NCBI RefSeq assembly: GCF_001418005.1
Contig: NZ_LIOL01000003.1
Span: 248,001-312,000 of the forward strand
Origin: Chelatococcus sambhunathii
GTDB lineage: Bacteria; Pseudomonadota; Alphaproteobacteria; Rhizobiales; Beijerinckiaceae
Reading direction: 5' to 3'
Length of the DNA stretch: 64,000 nt
Position 1 is the first letter of the stretch, and every line of letters starts with the position of its first letter. The position numbers and the translations under genes are program-made. The notes beneath the pieces are model-generated. The model was not told the origin of the DNA, made no database searches, and saw only the letters and a list, made by a program, of their open reading frames with translations. Of the stretch, positions 24,689-34,880 are shown piece by piece.

Positions 24689-25972
24689 ATGACGACGCAG
24701 ACATTGAGCAAGCGCCAGAAAGAGGCCGTGCCGCAGGGCATCGCCACCAAGCAGATCTTCGCCGCGCGGGCCGAGAACGCCGAGCTCTGGGATGTGGACG
24801 GCAAGCGCTACATCGACTTTGCCGCCGGCATCGCCGTGCTCAACACCGGCCACCGCCATCCGCGCATCATCGCCGCGGTGAAGGAGCAGGCGGAGAGCTT
24901 CACGCATACCTGCTTCCACGTCGCGCCCTACGAGAGCTACATCCGCCTCGCCGAGCGTCTCAACGCCCTCACGCCGGGCGACCACCCGAAGAAGACGATG
25001 TTCGTCACCACCGGCGCCGAGGCGGTGGAGAATGCCGTCAAGATCGCCCGCGCCCATACCGGGCGCCCGGCGGTGATCGCCTTCGGCGGCGCCTTCCACG
25101 GCCGCACGCTGCTCGGCATGGCGCTCACCGGCAAGGTCGCGCCCTACAAGAAGGGCTTCGGGCCCTTCCCGGCCGACGTCTATCACGTGCCCTATCCGAA
25201 GACCTATCACGGCGTCGGCACCGCCGAGGCGCTCAAGGGGCTCAACCAGCTCTTCCAGAGCGACGTCGATCCGGCCCGGGTCGCCGCCATCATCGTCGAG
25301 CCGGTGCAGGGGGAGGGCGGCTTCTATCCGGCGCCGGCCGATTTCCTCGCGGCGCTGCGCGCGCTCTGCGACGAGCACGGCATCCTGCTCATCGCCGACG
25401 AGATCCAGACCGGCATCGCCCGCACCGGGCGCATGTTCGCGGTCGAGCATGCGGGCGTGGTGCCGGACCTCGTCACCATGGCCAAGGGGCTCGGCGGCGG
25501 CTTCCCGCTCGCGGCGGTCACCGGCCGGGCCGAGGTGATGGACGCGGCCCATCCCGGCGGGCTCGGCGGCACCTACGGCGGCAGCCCCATCGGCATCGCC
25601 GCCGCCCATGCGGTGCTCGACGTCATCGAGGACGAGAAGCTGTGCGAGCGCGCCGAGACGATCGGTGCCATGATGCGCGAGCGCCTCACCGAGATGGCCC
25701 GGCGCAACAGCTTCAACGCCATCGGCGACGTGCGCGGCCTCGGCGCCATGGTGGCCTTCGAGCTGGTCAAGGACCGCACGACGCGCGAGCCCGATGCGGC
25801 ACTGGCCGGCCGGCTCGTAGCGAAGGCGCAGGAAAAGGGCCTCATCCTCCTCACCTGCGGGCCGGATGGCAATATCATCCGCCTTCTGGCGCCCCTGACC
25901 ATTCCGCAGGAGCAGGTGAGCGAGGGACTCGATATCCTCGAAGAGGCGCTGGCCGAGGCCGTCAGCGCCTGA
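24689..25972 (+). CDS. gabT: 4-aminobutyrate-type aminotransferase (GabT-like)
   Basis: The 427-residue class III PLP aminotransferase closely follows GabT: VTTGAEAVENAVKIAR (106-121), FHGRT (136-140), the cofactor Asp237 in IADEIQTG and the Schiff-base Lys266 in MAKGLGGGFP. Such enzymes move the amino group of 4-aminobutyrate or similar omega-amino acids to 2-oxoglutarate, giving a semialdehyde. GAGAGG precedes the ATG. The divergent aldehyde dehydrogenase would oxidise the product. Specificity for 5-aminovalerate or other omega-amines cannot be excluded. Confidence 0.85.
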   Translation: MTTQTLSKRQKEAVPQGIATKQIFAARAENAELWDVDGKRYIDFAAGIAVLNTGHRHPRIIAAVKEQAESFTHTCFHVAPYESYIRLAERLNALTPGDHPKKTMFVTTGAEAVENAVKIARAHTGRPAVIAFGGAFHGRTLLGMALTGKVAPYKKGFGPFPADVYHVPYPKTYHGVGTAEALKGLNQLFQSDVDPARVAAIIVEPVQGEGGFYPAPADFLAALRALCDEHGILLIADEIQTGIARTGRMFAVEHAGVVPDLVTMAKGLGGGFPLAAVTGRAEVMDAAHPGGLGGTYGGSPIGIAAAHAVLDVIEDEKLCERAETIGAMMRERLTEMARRNSFNAIGDVRGLGAMVAFELVKDRTTREPDAALAGRLVAKAQEKGLILLTCGPDGNIIRLLAPLTIPQEQVSEGLDILEEALAEAVSA

Positions 25973-26003
25973 GCGTGGGACAACCCCTTTTCAAGAGGAT
26001 GAC

Positions 26004-27560
26004 ATGAACGGCGCCGACCGGCTGTGCGAGACGCTGCTCGCCAATGACATCGACGTGTGTTTCGCCAATCCGGGCACGTCCGAGATGCATTTCGTGGCGG
26101 CGCTCGACCGCCGGCCGCAGATGCGCTGCGTCCTCGGCCTGTTCGAGGGCGTGGTGACCGGCGCGGCCGACGGCTATGCGCGCATGGCGGACAAGCCGGC
26201 GGCCACGCTCCTCCACCTCGGGCCTGGGCTCGCCAACGGCCTCGCCAACCTGCACAACGCCCGGCGCGCCCGCACGCCGATGATCAACGTCGTGGGCGAC
26301 CACGCCACCTATTTCCTCAAGCACGACGCGCCGCTGGCGAGCGACATCGACAGCCTCGCCCGTCCCATGTCGCAATGGTACGGCCGAATCGGCCGTGCCG
26401 AGGAGGTGGAGGCGAAGACGCTGGAAGCTTACGAGGCGGCCATGCGCCTGCCGGGCGTCGCGACGCTCGTGCTGCCGGCCGATGCCGCCTGGGGTGAGCT
26501 GCCGGCCGGGGCTCCGCCGCGCCGGGCGTCGCTGCCGCCCTTCCGCTCCGTCACGCCGGAGGCCGTGCGTCAGGCCGCCGAGACGCTGCGCTCGGGTCGG
26601 CGCGTCGCGCTGCTCCTGACCGGCCGCGCGCTGCGGGCCGATGCGCTCGCCACGGCCGACAGGATCGCCGCCGCAACGGGCGCGCGCCTCCTGATGCAGA
26701 CCTCCAACAGCCGCGTGGAACGCGGGGCGGGCCGCGTCGCCATCGACAACGTGCCCTATCCGGTCGACGCGGCGCTCGCCGCCCTTGCCGATATCGACGC
26801 CATGATCGTCGTCGGCGCGAAGGTCCCGGTCGCCTTCTTCGCCTATCCCGGCAAGCCGGGCCTTCTCGTGCGCGAGGATTGCGAGATCGTGGACCTCGCG
26901 CGCCCGGGCGACGACCTTGCCGAGGCGCTCGCCTGGCTCGCCGACGAGATCGGCGTCGCGGCCGAGGCAGCCGTGCGGGTGAGCCGGGGCTTCACCGACG
27001 AGATGGCGCTGCCGGGTGGCACGCTCACGGACGATGCGGTGGCGCTTGCCGTGGCGCGCATGCTGCCGGAAGGCGCCATCGTCTGCGACGAGAGCATCAC
27101 GGCGGGCGCCCGCTTCTTCGGGCTCTCGCAGGATTCCGCCCCGCACGACTACCTGCGCATCACGGGTGGGTCGATCGGCATCGGCATTCCGCTCGCGGCT
27201 GGCGCCGCGGTGGCGTGCCCGGACCGCAAGGTGGTGGCGCTGCAGGCCGACGGCAGCGGCATGTTCACGGTGCAGGGGTTGTGGACCCAGGCGCGCGAGC
27301 GGCTCGATATCGTCACCGTCGTCTTCGCCAACCGCAGCTACGCCATCCTCGAGGGCGAGATGCGCAACGTCGGCGTCAACCACTTCGGTCGCAATGCCGA
27401 GCGCATGCTGACGCTCGACGATCCGGCGCTCGACTGGGTGTCGATGGCGCGCGGCATGGGCGTGGAGGCCGGGCGCGCCGAAACCGTCGAGGATTTTGTC
27501 CGCCTCTTCGACGGCGCGCTGCGCCAGCGTGGCCCCTTCCTCATTGAAGCAGTTGTATGA
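26004..27560 (+). CDS. Thiamine diphosphate-dependent enzyme, acetolactate synthase-like
   Basis: The 518-residue protein has the three-domain ThDP layout: an N-terminal PYR domain with the catalytic Glu48 (GLFEGVVTGAADGYAR), a central domain, and a C-terminal PP domain with the cofactor motif ADGSGMFT ending in VVFANRSY. It resembles the acetolactate synthase large-subunit/benzoylformate decarboxylase group found outside branched-chain synthesis operons, so a decarboxylase or carboligase of unknown substrate is the safe call. The ATG follows AGAGGAT and lies 31 bp after the aminotransferase, suggesting co-transcription. Confidence 0.8.
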   Translation: MNGADRLCETLLANDIDVCFANPGTSEMHFVAALDRRPQMRCVLGLFEGVVTGAADGYARMADKPAATLLHLGPGLANGLANLHNARRARTPMINVVGDHATYFLKHDAPLASDIDSLARPMSQWYGRIGRAEEVEAKTLEAYEAAMRLPGVATLVLPADAAWGELPAGAPPRRASLPPFRSVTPEAVRQAAETLRSGRRVALLLTGRALRADALATADRIAAATGARLLMQTSNSRVERGAGRVAIDNVPYPVDAALAALADIDAMIVVGAKVPVAFFAYPGKPGLLVREDCEIVDLARPGDDLAEALAWLADEIGVAAEAAVRVSRGFTDEMALPGGTLTDDAVALAVARMLPEGAIVCDESITAGARFFGLSQDSAPHDYLRITGGSIGIGIPLAAGAAVACPDRKVVALQADGSGMFTVQGLWTQARERLDIVTVVFANRSYAILEGEMRNVGVNHFGRNAERMLTLDDPALDWVSMARGMGVEAGRAETVEDFVRLFDGALRQRGPFLIEAVV

Positions 27561-27590
27561 ACCGGGGACATGTCGTTCCCGGGTGTCGAA

Positions 27591-27622
27591 TATAATTGAC
27601 GCAGATGCTGTATGATGCATCT
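27591..27622 (+). promoter_or_regulatory. Promoter -10 and GntR-like operator before the second peptide-type importer
   Basis: A perfect -10 TATAAT lies at 27591-27596; the -35 (around 27567-27573) is weak. Directly downstream AGATGC (27603-27608) and GCATCT (27617-27622) form a perfect inverted repeat with 8 bp between. The inner TGTATGAT resembles cores bound by FCD-type GntR repressors, and one is encoded in this operon at 34152. The remaining part of the gap 27561-27889 shows nothing else. Confidence 0.4.
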
Positions 27623-27889
27623 TAATTGGGCGCTTGCTCCATCGCTGGGCAGGGGTAGGCGCAATGCTGACGGGAGCGCCGGCGAGAACGGCCGCAAGGC
27701 CACCGCCGCCCGTCAGGAGGAGACGATCGCAAGCGGGGAAACCGGCCGCGAGGGCCGGGCGTGCAAGGTGGCGCATTCGCCTTGCCGTGCCTTCATTCCC
27801 TTCTTCGTCTCGCACCGGATTGGCACAGGCCTTGCGACGCCCTGGCAAGGCCATGGCCGTGAGGCAGGGCAAGCAGCAAGGGGGAGTGG

Positions 27890-29467
27890 ATGAAGAAGTC
27901 TAGCCGGTTGATCGCGGGGCTCGTCGGCCTTGCCGGTCTCACGCTCGCCGCGGCGGCGGGTGCGCAGGAGAAGCCGACGCCGGGCGGCACGCTCAACATG
28001 ATCGCCCAGCCCGAGCCGCCGATGCTCATGGTCGGGCTCAACACCCAGGGGCCGACGCTCTACGTCGGCGGCCAGATCTACCAGGGCCTCCTGAGCTACG
28101 GGAAGGACCTCAAGGTCCTGCCGTCGCTCGCCAAGGCCTGGGAGGTGTCGGAGGACGGGCTCACCTACACCTTCACCATCCAGGAGGGGGTGAAGTGGCA
28201 CGACGGCAAGCCGTTCTCGGCCGAGGACGTCGTCTTCACCGCCGACAAGTTCCTGCGCGAGGCGCATCCGCGCTGGCGCTACATCGCCAACACCTACATC
28301 GAGAGCATCACGTCGCCCTCGCCGGATACGGTGGTGTTCAAGCTCAAGCGGCCGTTCTCGGCCTTCCTCTACGCCTTCGAGCTCAGTTCCTTCCCGGTGG
28401 TGCCGAAACACATCTATGACGGCGCGGACTATCGCACCAACCCGGCCAACCAGGCGCCCATCGGCACCGGTCCCTTCAAGTTCAAGGAGTGGAAGCGCGG
28501 CTCCTACATCCACCTCGTGAAGAACGAGGACTACTGGAAACCGGGCATGCCCCACCTTGACGAACTCTACTTCCGCATCGTGCCGGACGCGGCCTCGCGC
28601 GCCGTGGCCTTCGAGAAGGGCACCGTCGACGTGCTGCGCGGCGGCGACGTGGAAGGCTTCGAGGTGCGGCGCCTGTCGAAGCTCCAGGGCGTCACGACGA
28701 CGACGGATGGCTGGGAGATGTATTCCCCGCTCGTCTTCATGCAGTGGAACATGCGCAAGGCCCCGTTCGACAACAAGCTGGTGCGCAAGGCCATCATGCA
28801 TGCGATCGACCGGGACTTCATCGTCCGCAACGTCTGGTTCGGCCTCGGCAAGCCGGCGGTCAGCCCCTTCGCCTCGACGACGCGCTTCTTCTCCGACGAC
28901 GTGTCGACCTATCCCTTCGACCTTGCCAAGGCGAAGGAACTCATCGCCCAGTCCGGCGTGAAGCCGCAGGAGCACACCATCCGCCTCATGCCGATCCCCT
29001 ACGGCACGCAGTGGGACCGCATGGCCGAATATGTCAAGCAGCAGCTCGAGCAGCTCGGCTTCAAGGTGGACATCCGCGCGGTCGATGCCGGCGGCTGGTC
29101 GCAGGCCCTGTCAGAGTGGGACTTCGACATCACCTTCAACTTCACCTACCAGTACGGTGACCCGGCGCTCGGCGTCGCTCGCCATTACCTGTCGACCAAC
29201 ATCATTAAGGGCACGCCCTTCGCCAACAACGAGGGCTACCAGAACCCGGCCGTGGACGAGCTGTTCCTCAAGGCCGCGAGCGCGGTGGACGAGGCGGAGG
29301 CCAAGGCCGCCTATGCCGAGGTGCAGAAGATGATCACGGACGACGTGGCGCTCGGCTGGCTGTTCGAGCAGCGCAACGTCACCATCATGCGCGACAAGGT
29401 GAAGAACCTCGTGCGCACCGGCATCGGCGTCAACGAGTCGATGGACGACGTCTGGATCGCGAAGTGA
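27890..29467 (+). CDS. Peptide-type ABC substrate-binding protein (SBP family 5)
   Basis: The 525-residue periplasmic protein has a Sec signal peptide (1-25, cut after AAAGA). Family-5 motifs include GGTLNMIAQPEPPM at the mature start, YTFTIQEGVKWHDGKPFSAE (about 86-105) and IGTGPFKFKEW (about 189-199). GGGGGAG precedes the ATG. It begins a 12-kb operon carrying two permeases, one fused ATPase and several nitrogen-compound enzymes. An amine- or amino-acid-derived ligand is therefore more likely than plain peptides; this is inferred from context. Confidence 0.88.
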   Translation: MKKSSRLIAGLVGLAGLTLAAAAGAQEKPTPGGTLNMIAQPEPPMLMVGLNTQGPTLYVGGQIYQGLLSYGKDLKVLPSLAKAWEVSEDGLTYTFTIQEGVKWHDGKPFSAEDVVFTADKFLREAHPRWRYIANTYIESITSPSPDTVVFKLKRPFSAFLYAFELSSFPVVPKHIYDGADYRTNPANQAPIGTGPFKFKEWKRGSYIHLVKNEDYWKPGMPHLDELYFRIVPDAASRAVAFEKGTVDVLRGGDVEGFEVRRLSKLQGVTTTTDGWEMYSPLVFMQWNMRKAPFDNKLVRKAIMHAIDRDFIVRNVWFGLGKPAVSPFASTTRFFSDDVSTYPFDLAKAKELIAQSGVKPQEHTIRLMPIPYGTQWDRMAEYVKQQLEQLGFKVDIRAVDAGGWSQALSEWDFDITFNFTYQYGDPALGVARHYLSTNIIKGTPFANNEGYQNPAVDELFLKAASAVDEAEAKAAYAEVQKMITDDVALGWLFEQRNVTIMRDKVKNLVRTGIGVNESMDDVWIAK

Positions 29468-29502
29468 CGCGCCGGTCGATCTGACGCGGGTCGATCCCTC
29501 AA

Positions 29503-29530
29503 GCCCGGCGCCGCCCGCGCGACGCCGGGC
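29503..29530 (+). promoter_or_regulatory. mRNA hairpin between binding-protein and permease genes
   Basis: GCCCGGCG (29503-29510) and CGCCGGGC (29523-29530) are perfect 8-bp arms with a 12-nt loop that is itself GC-rich. It sits 35 nt after the binding-protein stop in the 137-bp gap before the permease. No T-run follows. A role in mRNA stability or partial termination is likely. Confidence 0.5.
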
Positions 29531-29604
29531 GGGTGGGCGAGGGCATCCGTGCCCGCCCCCCTGCGCCCGCTGGCCGGGGGCCAAGCCAAACTCCGGAGTA
29601 AAGC

Positions 29605-30582
29605 GTGAAGACGCTCGAGTTCCTCATCCAGCGCCTCGCCAAGGCGGCCTTCGTCGTCCTCGGGGTGGTGATCCTCAACTTCCTGCTCATCCAGCTCGCG
29701 CCGGGCGACCCGGCGGCAGTGCTGGCGGGCGAGGCGGGTGCCGGCGACGAGCAGTTCATCGCCCAGCTCAGGGCCCAGTTCGGTCTCGACCAGCCGCTCT
29801 ACGTGCAACTCCTCAGCTATCTCCAGAACGTCCTGTCCGGCGATCTCGGCTATTCCTACCGCAACCAGGTGCCGGTCGCCGATCTCATCATGGAGCGCCT
29901 GCCGGCGACCCTGCTCCTGACCGGCAGCGCCTTCCTCTTCTCGCTTGTCCTCGGCATTGTGCTCGGCGTGCTCGCCGCCTACAAGCGCGGCAGCCTCGGC
30001 GACAGCCTGATCATGACGGGCGCGCTCATCTTCTACGCGACGCCCCTCTTCTGGGTGGCGCTGATGGCCGTCCTCGTCTTCTCCATCCATCTCGACTGGC
30101 TGCCGCCCTTCGACATGGAGAGCATCGGCGCCGGCTATACCGGCTGGGCGCGGGTCATGGACATTGCCCACCATCTGGTGCTGCCCACCGTGACGCTCGG
30201 CCTCTTCTTCACGGCCGTCTACACGCGCCTCACCCGCGCCTCCATGCTCGAGGTGATGAACCTCGACTTCGTCAAGACGGCCCGCGCCAAGGGTGTGCCC
30301 AAGGGGCGCATCATCCGCCGCCACGTGCTGCGCAACGCCATCCTGCCGGTCTTCACCTTTGCCAGCGTCCAGGCCGGCCAGCTCGTCGGCGGGGCGGTGC
30401 TGACCGAGACCGTCTTCGCCTGGCCAGGCATCGGCCGGCTGATGTTCGACGCGCTGATGCAGCGGGACTATCCGGTCCTGCTCGGCGTCTTCCTCGTCAC
30501 GGCGGCCGTCGTCGTCCTCGTGAACCTCGTGGCGGATCTGCTCTATCGCTTCGTCGATCCGCGCATCGAAACTGCAGGGTAA
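29605..30582 (+). CDS. Peptide-type ABC transporter permease (DppB-like)
   Basis: The 325-residue permease has a DppB/OppB-type first membrane helix (about 12-32) followed by LAPGDPAAVL. The EAA loop is near LDFVKTARAKGVPKGRIIRR (about residues 222-241). About six membrane helices are present. The start is a GTG at 29605 with CGGAG upstream; no ATG lies in a better place. It pairs with the permease at 30588, 5 bp downstream. Confidence 0.9.
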   Translation: MKTLEFLIQRLAKAAFVVLGVVILNFLLIQLAPGDPAAVLAGEAGAGDEQFIAQLRAQFGLDQPLYVQLLSYLQNVLSGDLGYSYRNQVPVADLIMERLPATLLLTGSAFLFSLVLGIVLGVLAAYKRGSLGDSLIMTGALIFYATPLFWVALMAVLVFSIHLDWLPPFDMESIGAGYTGWARVMDIAHHLVLPTVTLGLFFTAVYTRLTRASMLEVMNLDFVKTARAKGVPKGRIIRRHVLRNAILPVFTFASVQAGQLVGGAVLTETVFAWPGIGRLMFDALMQRDYPVLLGVFLVTAAVVVLVNLVADLLYRFVDPRIETAG

Positions 30583-30587
30583 CGGCC

Positions 30588-31424
30588 ATGAGCTTCCTTC
30601 GCCGCTATGCGCAGAACGTCGGCGCGCTGATCGGCCTCGCGATCCTCGTGGTCGTGGTCCTCGTCGCGCTCGCCGCGCCCGTCCTCTATCCCGTCAGCCC
30701 CTGGCAGGGCGTGGGCGAGCCGCTGCTCGGCCCCTTCGAGGATCCCGCATATCCGCTCGGCACGGATCTGCTCGGCCGCGACATCGCCGCCGGCATCGCC
30801 TATGGCGCGCGCGTCTCGCTCCTCATCGGCATCATCTCGACGGCGGTCGCGGTCGTCATCGGGGTGGCGCTCGGCGCGCTCGCCGGCTTCTACGGCGGGC
30901 GCGTGGACGACATGCTGATGCGCTTCACCGAGTTCTTCCAGACCATCCCGGCCTTCGCCATGGCGGTGGTGCTGGTGGCCATCTTCAGCCCCAACATCAC
31001 CTCCATCACGCTTGCCATCGCCGTCGTCTCCTGGCCGCCGGTGGCGCGGCTGGTGCGCGGCGAGTTCCTGAGCCTGCGCTCGCGCGAGTTCGTGCAGGCG
31101 GCGGTGGTTGTCGGCCAGACGGGCCCGCGCATCATGGCGACGCAGATCCTGCCCAATGCCATCTCGCCCATCATCGTCACCGCCTCGCTGATGGTCGCGA
31201 CCGCCATCCTAACGGAGAGCTCCCTGTCCTTCCTCGGCCTCGGCGACCGCAACATGATGAGCTGGGGCTTCATGATCGGCGCGGCGCGCACCATGCTGCG
31301 CGAGGCCTGGTGGCTCAGCGTCTTTCCCGGTGTCGCCATTCTCGTCACGGTGCTCGCCATCAACCTGATCGGCGAGGGGCTGAACGACGCCATGAACCCC
31401 CACCTGCGCGGTCGCAAGGGGTGA
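30588..31424 (+). CDS. Peptide-type ABC transporter permease (DppC-like)
   Basis: The 278-residue second permease shows the DppC signature YPLGTDLLGRDIAAGIAYGA (about 56-75) and the EAA loop near REFVQAAVVVGQTGPRIMAT (about 165-184). It forms the channel with the permease at 29605. The ATPase gene starts 10 bp downstream. Hydrophobic segments and length are normal for the family. Confidence 0.9.
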   Translation: MSFLRRYAQNVGALIGLAILVVVVLVALAAPVLYPVSPWQGVGEPLLGPFEDPAYPLGTDLLGRDIAAGIAYGARVSLLIGIISTAVAVVIGVALGALAGFYGGRVDDMLMRFTEFFQTIPAFAMAVVLVAIFSPNITSITLAIAVVSWPPVARLVRGEFLSLRSREFVQAAVVVGQTGPRIMATQILPNAISPIIVTASLMVATAILTESSLSFLGLGDRNMMSWGFMIGAARTMLREAWWLSVFPGVAILVTVLAINLIGEGLNDAMNPHLRGRKG

Positions 31425-31434
31425 GGACGAGACG

Positions 31435-33063
<1,629 letters not shown>

Positions 33064-33102
33064 CGAGGGCGGGCGCCCCGCGCAGCCAAGGAGCCGAGCG
33101 CC

Positions 33103-34146
33103 ATGCGCGCATTTTTCCACCCGGACCAGCACCTCCACGACCCAAAGCAGTTCATGCGCGTCGGCCGCATCGCCGATCCGACCGACCTGCCGAGCCGCAC
33201 GGAAGCCCTCATGGCGGCGCTGACGCGCGTCGGCATCGCGCCGCAGCTGCCGGAGGACTACGGCACCGCGCCGGCGCTCGCCATTCACGCGCCGCACTAT
33301 CTCGACTTCCTCGCCATGGCCTACGAGCGCTGGGTGAAACTGCCGAACGCCGGGCCGGAGGTGCTGCCCAACGTCTCGCCCTACTGGAACGGCAGCCCCG
33401 ACCGGGACGGTCGGCCGCCGTGCCGCTCCAGCCACGTCGTGGCCGAGGCCGGCTACTATCTCGGCGACCTCGCCGTGCCGCTCGGCCCGCAGACGTGGCG
33501 CTCGGCCCTCTCATCGACCCATACCGCGACGGCCGCGGCCGATGCCGTCCTTGGCGGCGAGCGCCACGCCTATGCGCTGTGCCGCCCCTCGGGCCACCAC
33601 TGCCGCACGGACCGGGCCTCGGGCTTCTGCTATCTCAACAACTCGGCCATCGCCGCGCAGCGGCTGCGCTCGCGTTTCGCCAAGGTGGCGGTGCTCGATG
33701 TCGATGCCCATCACGGCGACGGCACGCAGGAGATCTTCTATCGCCGGGCCGACGTGCTGACGGTCTCCGTCCATGCCGACCCGCAGATCTACTATCCCTT
33801 CTACATCGGCTATGCGGACGAGCGCGGCTCGGGCGAGGGTGAAGGCTTCAACCTCAACCTGCCGCTCGCCGCCGGCAGTGGTGATGAGGCGTTCCACGCC
33901 GCCGTGGCCCGCGGGCTCGAAGCGGTCTCCGCCTTCGGCGCCGAGGCGCTCGTCGTCGCCCTCGGCTACGACAGCCACCGGGAGGATCCGCTCAGCGTGC
34001 TCTCGGTCACGACGGACGGCTTTGCCGGCGTCGGCCGGCTGATCGGCGCCGCCGGCCTGCCGACCGTCGTCGTGCAGGAGGGCGGCTACCAGGTCTCCGT
34101 CATCGGCGACTGCCTCGAGCGCTTCCTGACCGGGCTTGCGGGATAG
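33103..34146 (+). CDS. Histone-deacetylase-family amidohydrolase, acetylpolyamine amidohydrolase-like
   Basis: The 347-residue zinc enzyme has the arginase/deacetylase fold signatures: RPSGHHC (161-167), DVDAHHGDGTQ (199-209) with zinc ligands Asp201 and His203, the third ligand Asp290 (GYDSHREDPL) and catalytic Tyr329 (EGGYQV). Length and the loop near residues 85-108 (PEVLPNVSPYWNG) resemble the acetylpolyamine amidohydrolase of Mycoplana. It should remove an acetyl or other short acyl group from an amine. AAGGAG precedes the ATG. Placed just after the importer, it may deacylate the imported compound. Confidence 0.87.
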   Translation: MRAFFHPDQHLHDPKQFMRVGRIADPTDLPSRTEALMAALTRVGIAPQLPEDYGTAPALAIHAPHYLDFLAMAYERWVKLPNAGPEVLPNVSPYWNGSPDRDGRPPCRSSHVVAEAGYYLGDLAVPLGPQTWRSALSSTHTATAAADAVLGGERHAYALCRPSGHHCRTDRASGFCYLNNSAIAAQRLRSRFAKVAVLDVDAHHGDGTQEIFYRRADVLTVSVHADPQIYYPFYIGYADERGSGEGEGFNLNLPLAAGSGDEAFHAAVARGLEAVSAFGAEALVVALGYDSHREDPLSVLSVTTDGFAGVGRLIGAAGLPTVVVQEGGYQVSVIGDCLERFLTGLAG

Positions 34147-34151
34147 GTCCC

Positions 34152-34865
34152 GTGACCGTCCGCGTCCGCCATAGCGCCGGCGCGCGCGTCAGGCCCCGGG
34201 CCTTCGACGTGATCGAGCACGTGCGTCTCGGCGAGGCGGTGTACCAGCGCATCGCCGAAGCGCTGGTCAAAGGCGAACTGCGCCCCGGCGTCCGGTTGAA
34301 GATCCGCGACATTGCCGAGGAGATGGGCACGAGCGTCACCCCCGTGCGCGACGCCATCCTGCGTCTCGTGCAGGACGGGGCGCTCGTCCAGCGCAGCCCG
34401 CGCGACATCCGCGTGCCCGTGCTGGAGCGGGACGAATATCTGGAGATCCGCCGCATCCGCCTCGAGCTCGAGGGCCTTGCGGCGGAGGATGCGGCGCGCA
34501 AGGCGACGCTCGACGACATCGGGCGCCTCGCCGCCATCCTCACCGACAACGAGCGCGCCCTCGCCGAGGGGCGCCTCGACGAGGCGGTCGCGCTCAACCA
34601 GGTGTTCCACTTCGCGCTCGCCGAGATCGCCGGCCTCGGCCAGCTGCGCGCCATCCTGCACCGGCTGTGGCTGAAGATGGGGCCGGTCATCTCGGCCGCC
34701 TACGAGCGCGGCGGACGGACCATGATCGATCATCACCATGCCGTGCTCGACGCCGTGCGCCGGGCCGACCCCGCCGGGGCGCGCGCCGCCATCCAGCAGG
34801 ACATCGCCTGCGGCGGGGACGTCATCCTCGGCACCGACGTGCTTGCTTCCCCTTCCGACGACTGA
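34152..34865 (+). CDS. GntR-family regulator, FCD subfamily
   Basis: The 237-residue protein has a winged helix at about residues 25-90 (AVYQRIAEALVKGELRPGVR, IAEEMGTSVTPVRDAILRL) and an FCD ligand-binding domain (NQVFHFALAEIAG, HHHAVLDAVRRAD) whose histidines and Asp usually bind a metal or carboxylate. The start is GTG at 34152, 5 bp after the deacetylase stop. Located inside the operon, it probably represses the operon's own promoter near 27591-27622, with an imported carboxylate as inducer. Confidence 0.87.
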   Translation: MTVRVRHSAGARVRPRAFDVIEHVRLGEAVYQRIAEALVKGELRPGVRLKIRDIAEEMGTSVTPVRDAILRLVQDGALVQRSPRDIRVPVLERDEYLEIRRIRLELEGLAAEDAARKATLDDIGRLAAILTDNERALAEGRLDEAVALNQVFHFALAEIAGLGQLRAILHRLWLKMGPVISAAYERGGRTMIDHHHAVLDAVRRADPAGARAAIQQDIACGGDVILGTDVLASPSDD

Positions 34866-34880
34866 TTTGCGAGCTCCGCC

